Origin: Tridacna crocea
Lineage: Eukaryota > Mollusca > Bivalvia > Cardiida > Cardiidae
Direction of reading: 5' to 3'
Length of the DNA stretch: 64,000 bases
Assembly (NCBI GenBank): GCA_943736015.1
Contig: OX031069.1
Coordinates: 24,619,235-24,683,234, forward strand
The notes under the pieces were generated by a model, which searched no databases, was not told the DNA's origin, and saw nothing but the letters and a program-made list of their open reading frames with translations. Both the position numbers and the translations under genes were made by a program. Numbering within the stretch: position 1 is the stretch's first letter; each line of letters begins with the position of its first letter. Shown one piece after another: positions 34,515 through 44,544 of the stretch.

Positions 34515-34822
34515 AGACCAGCTCCCCATAGCTCAATGGGTAGAGCTTAGGACTCGAGAGAATGAAATGTTTCGAGTCCCTTGAGATGCGTTGGTTTGAT
34601 CCCAACGGCTGGCCATCTAAAATTACTAACAGTCTTTCGGATGAGACGTTGAAACGAGGTCCCGTGTGACGGTGCTATACACCGAGCACGTCAAAGAAAC
34701 GGGCGTGACTTAGTTTGGGTTTCGTCCTGTATCTGCGCCATCCCCCTAACAATACTATCAGCCCTCAGGGGGTAAAACCGGTGGCGACAATAAATAAACG
34801 CAAATTCAATCAAGATAAAAAA
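34515..34822 (+). mobile_element. tRNA-headed SINE (type 3), S4
   Basis: Box A CATAGCTCAATGGGTAGAGC and box B GGTTTGATCCC, then CTTTCGGATGAGACGTTG, GTGTGACGGTGCTA, TTCGTCCTGTATCTGC and a GCGACAATAAATAAACG plus A-rich tail. The central CGGATGAGACGTT block is shared by all three type 3 copies and may be a known SINE core domain. Lies tail-to-head with S5. Confidence 0.85.
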
Positions 34823-35372
34823 GGGACAAGTCTGCATAGCTCAATAGATAGAGCTTAGGACTCTAGAATGTAATGTTTCGAGTCCCTTGAGATGTGTTGG
34901 TTTTATCCCAACGGCTGGCCATCTGAAATTACCAACAGTCTTTCGGATGAGACTTTGAAACGAGGTCCCGTGTGACGGTGCTGTACACCGAGCAACTGGG
35001 AAAAAAACAGGCGTAACTTAACTCTTTACCACACGAAAAAATTTTAGACTGGTCCACATTGAAAGCATTTGCAGACGACAAAATGATGGGGACTGAAAAA
35101 TTGAAATTTGTTCTGGGAAGGGTAGAAAACACTGTGGGAAAAGGAGAAAATGCTGGTTACCAGCATTTTCTCCTTTTCCCACAGTGTTTTCAAAAGGCTT
35201 TTTTTCTCAGGGGCGTCAAAAGTAGGGATCGTGTGGTAATGGGTTAAGGTGGGTTTCGTCCTGTATCTGCACTATCCCCCGTAACAACATCAACACCCTT
35301 TTGGGGGCGTTCATATGGGCAACTGGTGGCGACAATAAATAAACGCAAATTCAATTAAAAGATAAAAAAAAA
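34823..35372 (+). mobile_element. tRNA-headed SINE (type 3), S5, carrying a family A insert
   Basis: Head GCATAGCTCAATAGATAGAGC (20-base core) and body as in S4 up to GGCGTAAC. It resumes after the A element with GGTGGGTTTCGTCCTG through GCGACAATAAATAAACGC and an A10 tail. S4 gives the empty-site sequence GTGACTTAGTTTGGGTTTCG. Confidence 0.88.
35022..35243 (-). mobile_element. Family A hairpin MITE inside SINE S5
   Basis: Flanked by TTAA at 35018-35021 and 35244-35247. CTCTTTACCACACGAAAAA at the left, GATCGTGTGGTAATGGG at the right. The SINE context on both sides makes the 222-bp boundaries exact. Confidence 0.97.
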
Positions 35373-35713
35373 ACCTTTCTCATAAATGGTTGGCGAATAC
35401 AGGCCCATACACTTCTATAATGGCACATTAGCCTCGGTTGATATATCCACAAAATCATCCCAATACTGTGCGCAGCCTATCTCATTTGCAATTGTTAAAA
35501 GGGAGGTAATTGTGCTTGCCACATAACCGACCATGTTACCTCTAAATATATTGTTATGGGAAAAAGCTTTATGAGTAGATTTTTTACAACGAATGTAAAT
35601 TTTGATATAACGATTACTTAAGTATAAAAAAAGCCACAAACCTAGAAAAAAAGAGGAAGCACTTACGAACGTTTGTACCTACAAATCTTCAAGATATATT
35701 GTACTCGTAAAAA

Positions 35714-36590
35714 ATGTGACCCGTCGCGCAAAAAGGGACCTCACGCAGTGCTAATATAGGTACATTTACTTCGTTCGCAAATGGAATTCACTTGCATACT
35801 TTGTGTTTATGATTTAAAGAAATGAAATATAGGTGATAATTTCATCTGATGACTCCCAAATTTGTATTTTGTGTAATAAAGGTCAGGTATTTCGGTATGT
35901 CAGGACTTGACTGGCGAGTATTTCGGTGATTGTTCTTCACGTGAATCAATGATAAATGTATACTAACGAAATTTTTCTGCAATCTTCTACATTAATCTTC
36001 CCTATAGTGATCATCACTTTAACTAATCGTGTTTTATGTGAAAAAGAGCCAAATCTTGCAGAGGTTTAATCCCTAAATCAACAAATATCTAAAGCGTCGA
36101 GCAGGGATTTTGGTGGACTTCGCCTGTCTCGGTGCATTGTTTACATCGGGCCCCAATGATATACATTGTTATTTTGTCATTATGATTTTAACTAACAGCC
36201 CTTCATCTCTATTGACATTATTTGGGTCAAATTCCACAAAAAAAGATAAATCTGTTGAACTTCAATAGCAATCATAACACAGTAATAAAAAATTAGGAGT
36301 ATTTCGGTGGTATTTCGGTATTTCTGTGATTCGTCGGACCGCCTTCTGGGAACTGCATAAAGTGTCGGCCCTGGTCAGACTGCGCGAACGCGCAGGCTGC
36401 CCAGGGTGAACACTTTTCGCTTCTTATGATATTTTCTGTATGAAAAGTGGTCATTTCACCTTACTGTACAGTCATTTTTGAATTATCAACTTAGATTGAC
36501 GTGTACTATCGTTGATCTGTTTGCATCTAATTGATGTACGGAAGTCCCATATAGTCCTTTTTCGTGTGACGGGTCACAAAAACATTAATG
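35714..36590. mobile_element. Family E element, apparently split
   Basis: The right part (36340-36590) matches 52533-52800 in reverse: hairpin GTCGGCCCTGGTCAGACTGC, TACTGTACAGTCATTTTTGA and terminus CGTGTGACGGGTCAC. The left terminus GTGACCCGTCGCGCAAAAAG is found ~600 bp away at 35716. The intervening 35752-36340, which repeats GTATTTCGGT words, would be an insert. Confidence 0.5.
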
Positions 36591-36662
36591 TTTCAACTTT
36601 TTTGTGCATCGTTGAGCGTTATTCATATAATCGATATTCAAGTTCTTTTTAACCCTTTACTT

Positions 36663-36880
36663 CATAAGGCATTTCTATGGTATCTCTAATTGACCCTAAA
36701 TAACAGCAAGGATAAAGCCGTTTCTTAGACGTAATTATGACACCTTTTGATAGTGTAGAAAACATTATGGCAAAAGGTGAAATTGCTCGTCACGAGCAAT
36801 TTCACCTTTTGCCACAATGTTTTCCAAAGGCTCCTACAAGCAAAGCGTAGAAATCAGTGCGTATCATATGGAGTAAAGGA
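36663..36880. mobile_element. Subfamily A2 hairpin MITE
   Basis: TTAA at 36659-36662 and 36881-36884. Ends CCCTTTACTTCATAAGGC and CATATGGAGTAAAGGA; hairpin GGTGAAATTGCTCGTCACGA and complement, perfect. Confidence 0.92.
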
Positions 36881-37199
36881 TTAAACCTTTAGTACCACTG
36901 GAAGTTTATTTGTGTTTATTTAACCAAGAATGTTGTCTAACTGTTAGAATATAATGTAGCACAAATACATATCTGATGAAGTATCTGAAAGGAGGAAGAG
37001 TATAATTTATGGCATTGTATTTTTTGTTTTCGTAGTGTATTGTATTGTGCTGAATGCATTGTATTGTAAAGCACATGTGAGTTTGTGCATTCGTAACAAG
37101 CGAAAACCGGTATGCTTCCAATATCCGGAAAGATCACGGAAATGTGAATGCATTATCGATATCCAATGGGAGCGAGCTGTTTCTTGGTTTTACCCTTAA

Positions 37200-37427
37200 C
37201 CGAACAACATAAATTTTTAGTCTCGTCTATATTGAAAAACATTTCCAGACGATAAATCAAATATTGTTTAAATGATCGAATTTTTCTTCGAGGTTTTTTT
37301 TTTTTTTTTGAAAAGATAGAAAACAATGTGGGGAAAGGAGAAAATGCTGGATGCCCAGCATTTTCTCCTTTCCCCACAATGTTTTCAAAAGCTTTCCTTC
37401 GTCGCAGATAAACGCGGGATAGTCTCG
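37200..37427 (-). mobile_element. Family A hairpin MITE
   Basis: TTAA at 37196-37199 and 37428-37431. The hairpin has a long perfect stem, AACAATGTGGGGAAAGGAGA with complement, and tip GCTGGATGCCCAGC. A T19 run interrupts the left arm. Confidence 0.88.
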
Positions 37428-37599
37428 TTAAAGGTTAGGTAAAGTCAGGCAGTCGGATTTTGTAATGAAAGCAGACAATTTCTTCCTGGTGTCGAACAAC
37501 TGCAAGTAAGTGCAATTTAACTGCCTGTACGCTCCGATTGTGAATATTTCTTTTTTACGCAATCAAGTTCCGGTAGAATTGTTCTTTTCTTTATTTCTT

Positions 37600-38105
37600 C
37601 AGTGTTTAACATCATTTTCAACAGAGGTGTTGAAAATCATTTTTAACAAATGTGTTAAATGTTATGTTCAACAAATGCTTTAACTCTTTACCAAACACAA
37701 AACTTTAGACTGGTCCTAATTGAAAGCATTTGCAGACGACAAAATAAAAGTGACTGAAAATTTGAAACTTGTTTTGGGAAGAGAAGAAAACATTGTAGGA
37801 AAAGGAGAAAATGCTGGTTACTCTTTTCCCACAATGTTTTCCGAAGGCTTCTTTCTCAGGGTCGTTAAAAGTCGGGGTTGTGTGGTAAAGAGTTAAACGT
37901 CATTTTTTCTCAATAAATGTGTTAAACGTCATTTTCAACAAATGTGTTAAATGTCATTTTCAGTAAATGCTTTAAACGTCATTTTTTTTCAACAAATCTG
38001 TTGAACGTCATTTGCAATAAATGACTGTGTTGAATGTCATTTTCAACAAAAGTGTAAACGTCATTTGCAACAAATGTCTGTAACGTCATTTTCAAAATTG
38101 TTTTA
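37600..38105 (+). repeat. ~25-bp minisatellite interrupted by a family A element
   Basis: Units of the form AAACGTCATTTTCAACAAATG + TGTT occur at 37605-37683 and 37893-38100, roughly 11 in all, with length variation. The array unit ATGCTTTAAACGTCATT occurs uninterrupted near 37967 and supplies the empty target. Confidence 0.85.
37684..37892 (-). mobile_element. Family A hairpin MITE inside the minisatellite
   Basis: TTAA at 37680-37683 and 37893-37896, both within minisatellite units. The right hairpin arm has lost about 14 bases (GCTGGTTACTCTTTTCCC), so the stem is incomplete. Right end GGTTGTGTGGTAAAGAG is intact. Confidence 0.95.
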
Positions 38106-38315
38106 GTTATATATAATGGCGGTATAAATTTGTACCAATCTTTGGATATATTTCGTAAGTTTCTGGGTGAGACAGGGTATGAATGCACGATATACATATA
38201 AATCTTTATTTGCATAGGAAAAAAGAATCACATTTTCGTATTTCTTTTCATTTTTTGTTTTTCAATTGTACTGGCGTGGGAAAATACGTGTGTGGTAATT
38301 CACTCTTTTCATGCT

Positions 38316-38402
38316 TTCTTTTCTGTCTGTCTGTCTTTCCGTCCGTCCATCCGTCCATCCGTCCGTCTATCTCTCTCTCTCTCTCTCTCTCTGCCTCTCT
38401 CT
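38316..38402 (+). repeat. (GTCC/ATCC)n and (CT)n microsatellites
   Basis: Tetranucleotide run of TCTG, TCCG and TCCA words to 38366, then a (CT)11 run at 38369-38391. Confidence 0.85.
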
Positions 38403-38544
38403 CAGTGAGCTATATATTAACTTGTATTAAATGTGATTTTAGTATGGTGAAAGGATTGAAACGCAAGACGTGCTATGCATTTTCACACGCACGACACTTC
38501 TATCCATCTTCAGTCTGTCCCTATACATATAAGCCTTGCTCTGG

Positions 38545-38680
38545 CAAAAAGGGGCTTATTGCATTTGCGAAAAGTAGCGACCCAGGCCAGCCTGCGCACT
38601 GCGCGCAGGCTGGCCTGGGTTGGAATTTTTCGTTATTGTTTCCTATTTCTGCATGTCAAAAGATCAGTTAAAGATAAACA
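38545..38680. mobile_element. Family D hairpin element
   Basis: Core CCCAGGCCAGCCTGCGCACT and complement, outer AAAAGTAGCG / TTGGAATTTTTCG. Downstream GCATGTCAAAAGATCAGTT is like other D right flanks. Confidence 0.75.
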
Positions 38681-39071
38681 AACAATACGATTGGTTACAA
38701 TAACAGCCAATCAGATCGCCTGGTTCAAAATTCAGCATCATACATGTACTTTAGCCGGTATCGATGATCCGACACGTAACTTGCTCTGAATTTATTGATG
38801 AGAAAATTTTTTATTTCGTATTTTGCACTGTTTGCAACAAACAAGCCCTTTATATATTTCATCAGAATACATTAACTCTTTGACCACCAGTCTTTTTCAA
38901 CCTACTAGATGAAGGGACATTTTGTTATTGTTAGAAAAATAAGGGACGGGGTGTCGATTCGGGATAAGGATGCAATGCACGTTATGAGCAGTCTGATCCT
39001 GATCACGCTTTTTGCAAAAAAAAAAAAAAAATCCTGCCATTGGCTTTCAAGTGCAAAAGTGAATTCTTTAA

Positions 39072-39291
39072 CCCATTACCACACAATGCCTACTTTTGCT
39101 AACCTGATAAAGAAGCCTTTATAAAACATTGTTGGGAAAAGGAGAAAATGCTGGTAACCAGCATTTTCTCCGTTTCCCGCCATGTTTCTACCCTTCACAA
39201 AACCTATATCAAATTTTCAGTCACCTTTATTTTGTCGTGTGCAAATGCTTTCGGTTCAGACAAGCCTAAAATGTTGTCGTTTGGTAATGAG
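39072..39291 (+). mobile_element. Family A hairpin MITE
   Basis: TTAA at 39068-39071 and 39292-39295. Left CCCATTACCACACAATGCC; right GTCGTTTGGTAATGAG. The right arm has point changes (CTCCGTTTCCCGCC). Confidence 0.93.
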
Positions 39292-39318
39292 TTAAAGAAG
39301 TTAAAGGAAGCCATTTAA

Positions 39319-39538
39319 CCCATTTCCACACAATCCCTACTTTTGACGACCCTGAGAAAGAAGCCTTTAGAAAACATTGCGGGAAAAGGAGAAAATGCTG
39401 TAACCAGCATTTTACCCTATTCCCACCATGTTTTCTACTGTTTACAAAACAAGTTTCAATATTTCAGTCACTTTTATTTTCTCGCCTGCAAATGCTTTCG
39501 ATTTGGACAAACCTAAAATTTTGTCGTGTGGTAATGAG
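39319..39538 (+). mobile_element. Family A hairpin MITE
   Basis: TTAA at 39315-39318 and 39539-39542, only 27 bp from the previous copy and in the same orientation. Left CCCATTTCCACACAATCCC; right GTCGTGTGGTAATGAG. Confidence 0.93.
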
Positions 39539-39765
39539 TTAAGCATGAAAGCGCTCGATAAACTCAACGGATATTTTCGGTCTAGAATACGACGTATCAA
39601 ATGCAATTTTGTAGTTGCTTTTTTCCTGTAGTGTTTAGCAAAGCAGACAATGTACTTTTTGTGCAGTCTGACCTTTATTTTCACTGGCTATACAAAGCCA
39701 ACTTAAGTAGTGGGATTGTTAAAATAGGTTTAATGAGAGATATATGACACATGTGGGCCTACTTT

Positions 39766-40024
39766 TTATCCCCCGCCGAAGGCGGAGGGATATAATTTTA
39801 GCGTTGGCCGACCATACTTTCGTCGGTCCATCTGTGTGTCTGTTCGAGAGAATACCTGCAGTGCCATTAGACGGAATTTCGTGAAACTTCATACATGTGT
39901 ACAATAACCCATTCCGCCGATATGCTTTTTTTTTTTATTCGATGAAAAATAGGCGACTCGGAGCGATTTTAAGTTACGAAGTCAAGTAAATTTTTCGGCA
40001 GGGGTATCATTTCAACGAAAATGC
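39766..40024 (+). mobile_element. Repeat W2
   Basis: Starts CCCCCGCCGAAGGCGGAGGG, itself a hairpin, and follows W1 block by block to GTATCATTTCAACGAAA. It abuts K3. Confidence 0.7.
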
Positions 40025-40026
40025 TT

Positions 40027-40440
40027 TTATCACATAACTCTCCTTGTTTTCAATGTAATAGAGTCATTACGAATTTTCTTGTCTCACACATGTGTGAGAT
40101 AAGAAACTAGTGCTCTATTTGGTCAACACTTTGTAATTATACGCTTCATGTCTTAAACAATGCTGACCTAAACGTTTCTGAAGGAAATTAACGGTCAAAG
40201 TTCTTATCGTGATGAAGTTGTTAATTTAATCACTGTAACATTTTGGACTATAATTCTTGTTGCAGTCCTGTGATAAATAGAATCTGACACTCGCTGGTTT
40301 TTAAGATAAATTTTTTTATTAAACTCGTCCACCAAAAAATGTTATTAAGCTCACCAAAGGCTCGCTTAATAACATTTTTGTAGACTCGTTTAATTAATTT
40401 TTATCTCAACAACCAACTCATGTCAAATTCTGTATGTATA
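40027..40440. mobile_element. Family K element K3, internally deleted
   Basis: Left part TTTATCACATAACTCTCCTT and CTTGTCTCACACATGTGTGAG; right part is the terminal palindrome with tip GCTCACCAAAGGCTCGC and AATCTGACACTCGCTGG. The CRE-containing middle is missing. Confidence 0.7.
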
Positions 40441-40500
40441 CTGTAAGTTTTCCTCTGTCTGTGAAATCTAAGCCGTTGTTATGTTTCAGTTCGCTTTTTT

Positions 40501-42000
40501 AGCTCACCTGAGCACAACGTGCTCAAGGGGAGCTTCTAGGGTCACTGGGTGTCCGTCGTCCGTCGTGCGTCGTGCGTCGTCCGTCGTCCGTCGTGCGTCG
40601 TCAACAATTCTTTAAAAATCAACTCCTCCTAAACCGCTGGGCCAATTTGGACCAAACTTAGCAGGAATGCTCCTTGGGAGGTCCTCTTCAAAACTTGTTC
40701 ACAGAATTTGATTCCGTCAAAAACTCTGGTTGCCATGGCAACCAAATGGAATTTTTTAGCTAATTCTTTAAAAATATTGTCCTCTGTAACCGCTGGTCGG
40801 ATTTTGAAATTATTTCACAGATATGTTCCTTGGGTGACCCTTTTAAAAACTGTTCGTGAAATTTTGATCCGTCAAAAATTGTGGCTCTGGTGAATGGGGG
40901 CTACTTGCACTATACAGAAATTAAGGAATTCTTTAAAAATCTTCTCCTCTGAAACCGCTGGTCGGATTTTGAAATAATTTCACTGATATGTTCCTTGTGT
41001 GACCCTTTTCAAGAATTGTTCGTGAAATTTTGATCCGTCAAAAAATGTGGCTCTGGTGAATGGGGGCTACTTGCACTATACAGAAATGAAGGAATTTTTA
41101 AAAATTCTTCTTCTCTAAAACCGCTGGTCAGATTTTGAAATAATTTCACAGAGTTGTTCCTTGGGTGCCCCTTTTCAAAAATTGTTTGCGAAATTTTGAT
41201 TGGTCTAGAAACATGGCTCTGGTGAATGGGGGCTACTTGCACTATAGGGAAATGAGGAAATTCTTAAAAAAATTTGTTCTCTGAAACCGCTGATCAGATT
41301 TTGAAATAATTTCTTAGGGATGTTCCTTGGGTGACCCTTTTCAAAAACTGTTTGCGAAATTTTGATTGGTCAAGAAACATGGCTCTGGTGAATGGGGGCT
41401 ACTTGCACTATAGGGAAATGAAGAAATTTTTAAAAATTCTTCTTCACTAAAACGGCTGGACAGATTTTGAAATGATTTCACAGAGATGATCCTTGGGTGA
41501 CCCTTTTCAAAACTTGTTCACAAAATTTTGATTGGTCAAGGAATATGGCTCTTTTGAATGGGGGCTATTTCCATAAATATGGAAATGAAGAAATTCTTGA
41601 AAATTCTTCTTCTCTGAAACCCCTAGTCAGATTTTAAAATAAATGACAGAGATGTTCCTTGGGTGATCCTTGCTCTTGTGAATGGCGGCTACTTGCACTA
41701 TATGGACATGATGAAATTCTTGAAAATTCTCTTTCTCTGAAACCCTTGGTCAGAGTTTATAAGAAATTTTCCGAAATGTTCCTTGGGTGACCCTTTTCAA
41801 AACTTGTTCGTAAATTTTGATCCATCAAGAAACATGGCTCTCGTGGATGGGGGATACTTGCTCTTGTACAGAAATGAAGAATTCTCAAAAATTCTTCTTT
41901 TTGAAACTGATGGTCAGATTTCGAAATTAATTTTACAGGTGACCTTTTGAAAATTGCTTAGCAAAATTATAAATTTGGTTCCAATGTTTCAATACCTTAA
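40501..42000 (+). mobile_element. Long non-coding element Y with ~166-bp internal repeats
   Basis: Starts AGCTCACCTGAGCACAACGT (with complement following) and a CCGTCGT/GCGTCGT array. A unit with GAAACCGCTGGTCGGATTTT and GGCTCTGGTGAATGGGGGCT recurs at about 40786, 40953, 41119, 41284, 41451, 41617 and 41745. Shares inverted words with X (see there). Open frames inside are repeat-driven. Confidence 0.75.
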
Positions 42001-42317
42001 AAAAAATAGGCTATGGTCATCTCAAGGAAGTGTGGTTTGATCTTCGATCTTCGATCCAAACTGTGCGATTGTATCAAGGAAGTGTGGTCTGATCTTCGAC
42101 CTAAACTTCGCAATTATATCTGTGTTGTCTATAATTATGGCCACAACTGTATTAGAATGCATCATTCGAGCACTTTGCACTGAATTGAAATAGTATTACT
42201 TGCACTTTACATTTAGTCTAAACATATTTTATTCAATTTATGAAAAAGGGTTGGACCAAAACTTCTAGCAACTTAGAAACAAGTTCTAGCATTTTAGAAA
42301 TTACATTTTGTATGACC

Positions 42318-42465
42318 CGCTTTCTGAGAAAAAGGATTTTTACCCATCTGCAAAAAAGATTCGACTCATGCCAGCCTGCGCAGTCCGCGCAGGCTGGCAT
42401 GAGCCGAAGCTTTTTGTAATTTGTAAATTGACTGCATGCTTAAGGACCATTCTTCCTTGTGACTC
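42318..42465. mobile_element. Family D hairpin element
   Basis: Core CATGCCAGCCTGCGCAGTCC and complement, perfect over ~27 bp per arm. Right flank GCATGCTTAAGGACCATTC. Confidence 0.8.
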
Positions 42466-42530
42466 AATCGCTTATATGACAGATTCTATGTTTGTGGACT
42501 CATAATAGAGTAATGATTCGCTGGATTTAA

Positions 42531-43093
42531 CCCTTTGCCACACAATGCCAACTTTTAACACCCCTGTGAAAGAAGCCGTTTTGAAAACATTGTGGGAAAA
42601 GGAGAAAATGCTTTACCACACAATTAAAACTTTTAACACCCCTGTAAAAGAGGCCTTTTCGAAAACATTGTGGAAATAGGAGAAAATGCTGTACCACACA
42701 ATTACTGATTTTAATACCCCTGTGAAAGAAGCCTTTTGAAAATATAGTGGGAAAAGAAGAAAATGCTGGTAACCAGCATTTTCTTCTTTTCCCACAATGT
42801 TTTCCTCCCTTCCTAAAACAAATTTCAATTCTTGAGTCACAGCATTTTCTCCTTTTTCCACAATGTTTTCTTCCCTTCAAGAAACAAATTTCAAATTTTT
42901 AGTCACTTTTATTTTGTCGTCTGCAAATGCTTTCAATTTAGTTTAAACATAGTTTATTCATATAAGTTACAAAGACTAGATTGACATAAATTTAAATAAG
43001 AAAAGGATTAGAACGTAAGCTTATAGCTTATATAGTTCATCTCCAATGCTTTCAATTTGGACCAGTCTAAAATTTTGTGGTCTGGTAAAGAGT
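42531..43093 (+). mobile_element. Compound family A element (three left arms, three right arms)
   Basis: After TTAA (42527-42530) come three successive left arms, each starting with TTTGCCACACAATG, TTTACCACACAATT or GTACCACACAATTACTG and ending at GAGAAAATGCT or equivalent. One true hairpin tip follows (GCTGGTAACCAGC, about 42764), then right arms at 42769-42840, 42841-42945 and 43040-43093. AT-rich unrelated DNA (42950-43035) splits the last right arm. No internal TTAA is seen at the arm joints. Confidence 0.8.
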
Positions 43094-43302
43094 GCATTAC
43101 GGTGATACATTAAACCCCCTTTTTTCCAGAGCATACCTCATACCACTGTTTCCGTCTTGCATATTATGTCGTCATGTTGTCATGAAAGGAAGCGATCTAC
43201 AACCAATTCGTGACCACAAAACCCGCCTGTGGTTTACCCTTTATCAATCCACAAAGGTCTGGAATCGTCCAAATCAAAAGCATCAACAGACGATTGAATA
43301 AT

Positions 43303-43662
43303 TGGCTTTCTGGTGTTTAACGCCGTTTTCACCATTATTTCAGGCATATCGCAGCGGCCAGTGTACCCATTCATGCTTTCTTGGAGTCTTTTTTTTTAAC
43401 CAGTGCTTCACACAATTTTCTTTCCAAGCTTGGAAAGAAAATGGTGCGACATATTGCTTAAAAAAGACCCCAGGAAAGCATGCGTAGGGGCACTGGCCGC
43501 TGCTTTATGCCTGCTTTCCCATATAGCCATCCTTGTAACAATGGTCAGCACTGGGAGAAGAATTAATCCTGTGTTGCAGATTCAGGTATCGAACTTACGA
43601 CCTCCTCCTCCCCCCGTTCTCAAGTCCTACCCGCTACCAACTGAGCTACCCGGGCTCGGCGC
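43303..43662 (-). mobile_element. tRNA-headed SINE (type 2) with an internal inverted duplication
   Basis: Reverse copy: tail TGGTGTTTAACGCCGTTTTC, head end CCAACTGAGCTACCCGGGCT. The body words GCGGCCAGTGTACCCATTC and CATGCTTTCTTGGAGTC are repeated in the opposite sense at 43465-43505 around a perfect tip TTTCTTTCCAAGCTTGGAAA. Confidence 0.8.
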
Positions 43663-43716
43663 CAACAGTCGAAAAATTGAATAAGTATCAAATTATGGAA
43701 TTAGAATCTAAGAGAG

Positions 43717-43795
43717 CTTGAAATATTGTGTAAAAAGGAGCAAGTGCTGGTTAACAGCATTTCATTCTTTTCAGACAATGGTTTGAAAAGGTTTG
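43717..43795. mobile_element. Family A hairpin core fragment
   Basis: AAATATTGTGTAAAAAGGAG, tip GCTGGTTAACAGC, then a diverged right arm. Ends are missing. Confidence 0.6.
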
Positions 43796-43812
43796 TCTAT
43801 TAGAGTTATTGA

Positions 43813-44034
43813 CCCTTTCGCAAACGACAAACTTTTGGACCAGACCAAATTGAAAGCATTTGCGGACGACAATTCAGCTCCTGCTGAAAAGATGATTTCT
43901 GTCTATGATAGGGTAGAAAACATTGTGGGAAAAGGAGAAAATGCTGGTTACCAGCATTTTCTCCTTTTCTGACAATGTTTTCAAAAGGCTACTATTCTAG
44001 ACCCGTGAAAAACCAGGGATTGTTTGGGAAAGGG
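43813..44034 (-). mobile_element. Family A hairpin MITE
   Basis: TTGA at 43809-43812 and TTAA at 44035-44038. CCCTTTCGCAAACGACAAAC at the left, GATTGTTTGGGAAAGGG at the right; clean hairpin. Confidence 0.9.
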
Positions 44035-44159
44035 TTAAAGCACAGTGTTTTTTGATAAAGAGTACACCCTTGTTCTGTTAAATAAGTGAAATGAAAATTT
44101 TCAGACGATGGTAAGAACTAAAATTTTACTGTTTCAAAGGTAACTGTTTGAGGTACAAT

Positions 44160-44272
44160 ATGTCCTTACCAGACAGTGTAGATCAGAGATCAGACTGCAC
44201 GTTCTGTGCAGTCTGATCTTGATCTACACTGTCCGCAAAAGGTCATTGAGTCGAGCTTTGTAGCCTAAAGGG
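44160..44272. repeat. Family C hairpin
   Basis: GATCAGACTGCACGTTCTGT then GCAGTCTGATCTTGATCTAC, with outer CCAGACAGTGTAGATC and CTGTCCGCAAAAGGTC. Confidence 0.8.
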
Positions 44273-44544
44273 TGGATTTGTTATCAGGTGATTCACCCTG
44301 GCGGCACCTTTCATATAGGAGTGTCCTTGGGTATGGTACTCCAAAGCCCCAGTCTACAGTCAGTTATCAGAGTCCACATACTCGTTGACTTTTATGGAGA
44401 TCTACTTCCGGATTTTCTTTTCAATTTATTTTGGTACAAAAATGACGGTATAATAATGAAATTTATGTGAAAATAAAGCAAAATGATTCTTTTTTTTTTT
44501 CAATGAAATATATGCAATATATACTGTCAGACTAGATACAGTGT

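Larger units (their letters stand above)
33853..35406. mobile_element. Palindromic element I4, broken up by J2 and two SINEs
   Basis: Pieces in order: 33853-33939 (GGTCCGTATTCATCG, TATTCCTCGTCTTATT), 34426-34510 (CTGAATGCCTAAACCAAATT, GTTATGTTACTTTCAG, GGAGAATAA) and 35373-35406 (CATAAATGGTTGGCGAATAC). Together they follow the layout of I1 and I3. The gaps are filled by J2 and by S4/S5. Confidence 0.65.

Noticed and set aside
7150..37380. CRISPR-like spacing of the family A hairpins
   Set aside because: Copies are irregularly spaced, on both strands, flanked by TTAA, and the organism is eukaryotic.
38183..38671. 162-codon plus-strand frame
   Set aside because: Crosses the TCCG/CT microsatellite and the D hairpin; composed of repeat translation.
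42527..42880. Minus-strand frame of repeated GKRRKC / FLLFPQCF residues
   Set aside because: Translation of the compound A element; the same words appear wherever an A copy is translated.
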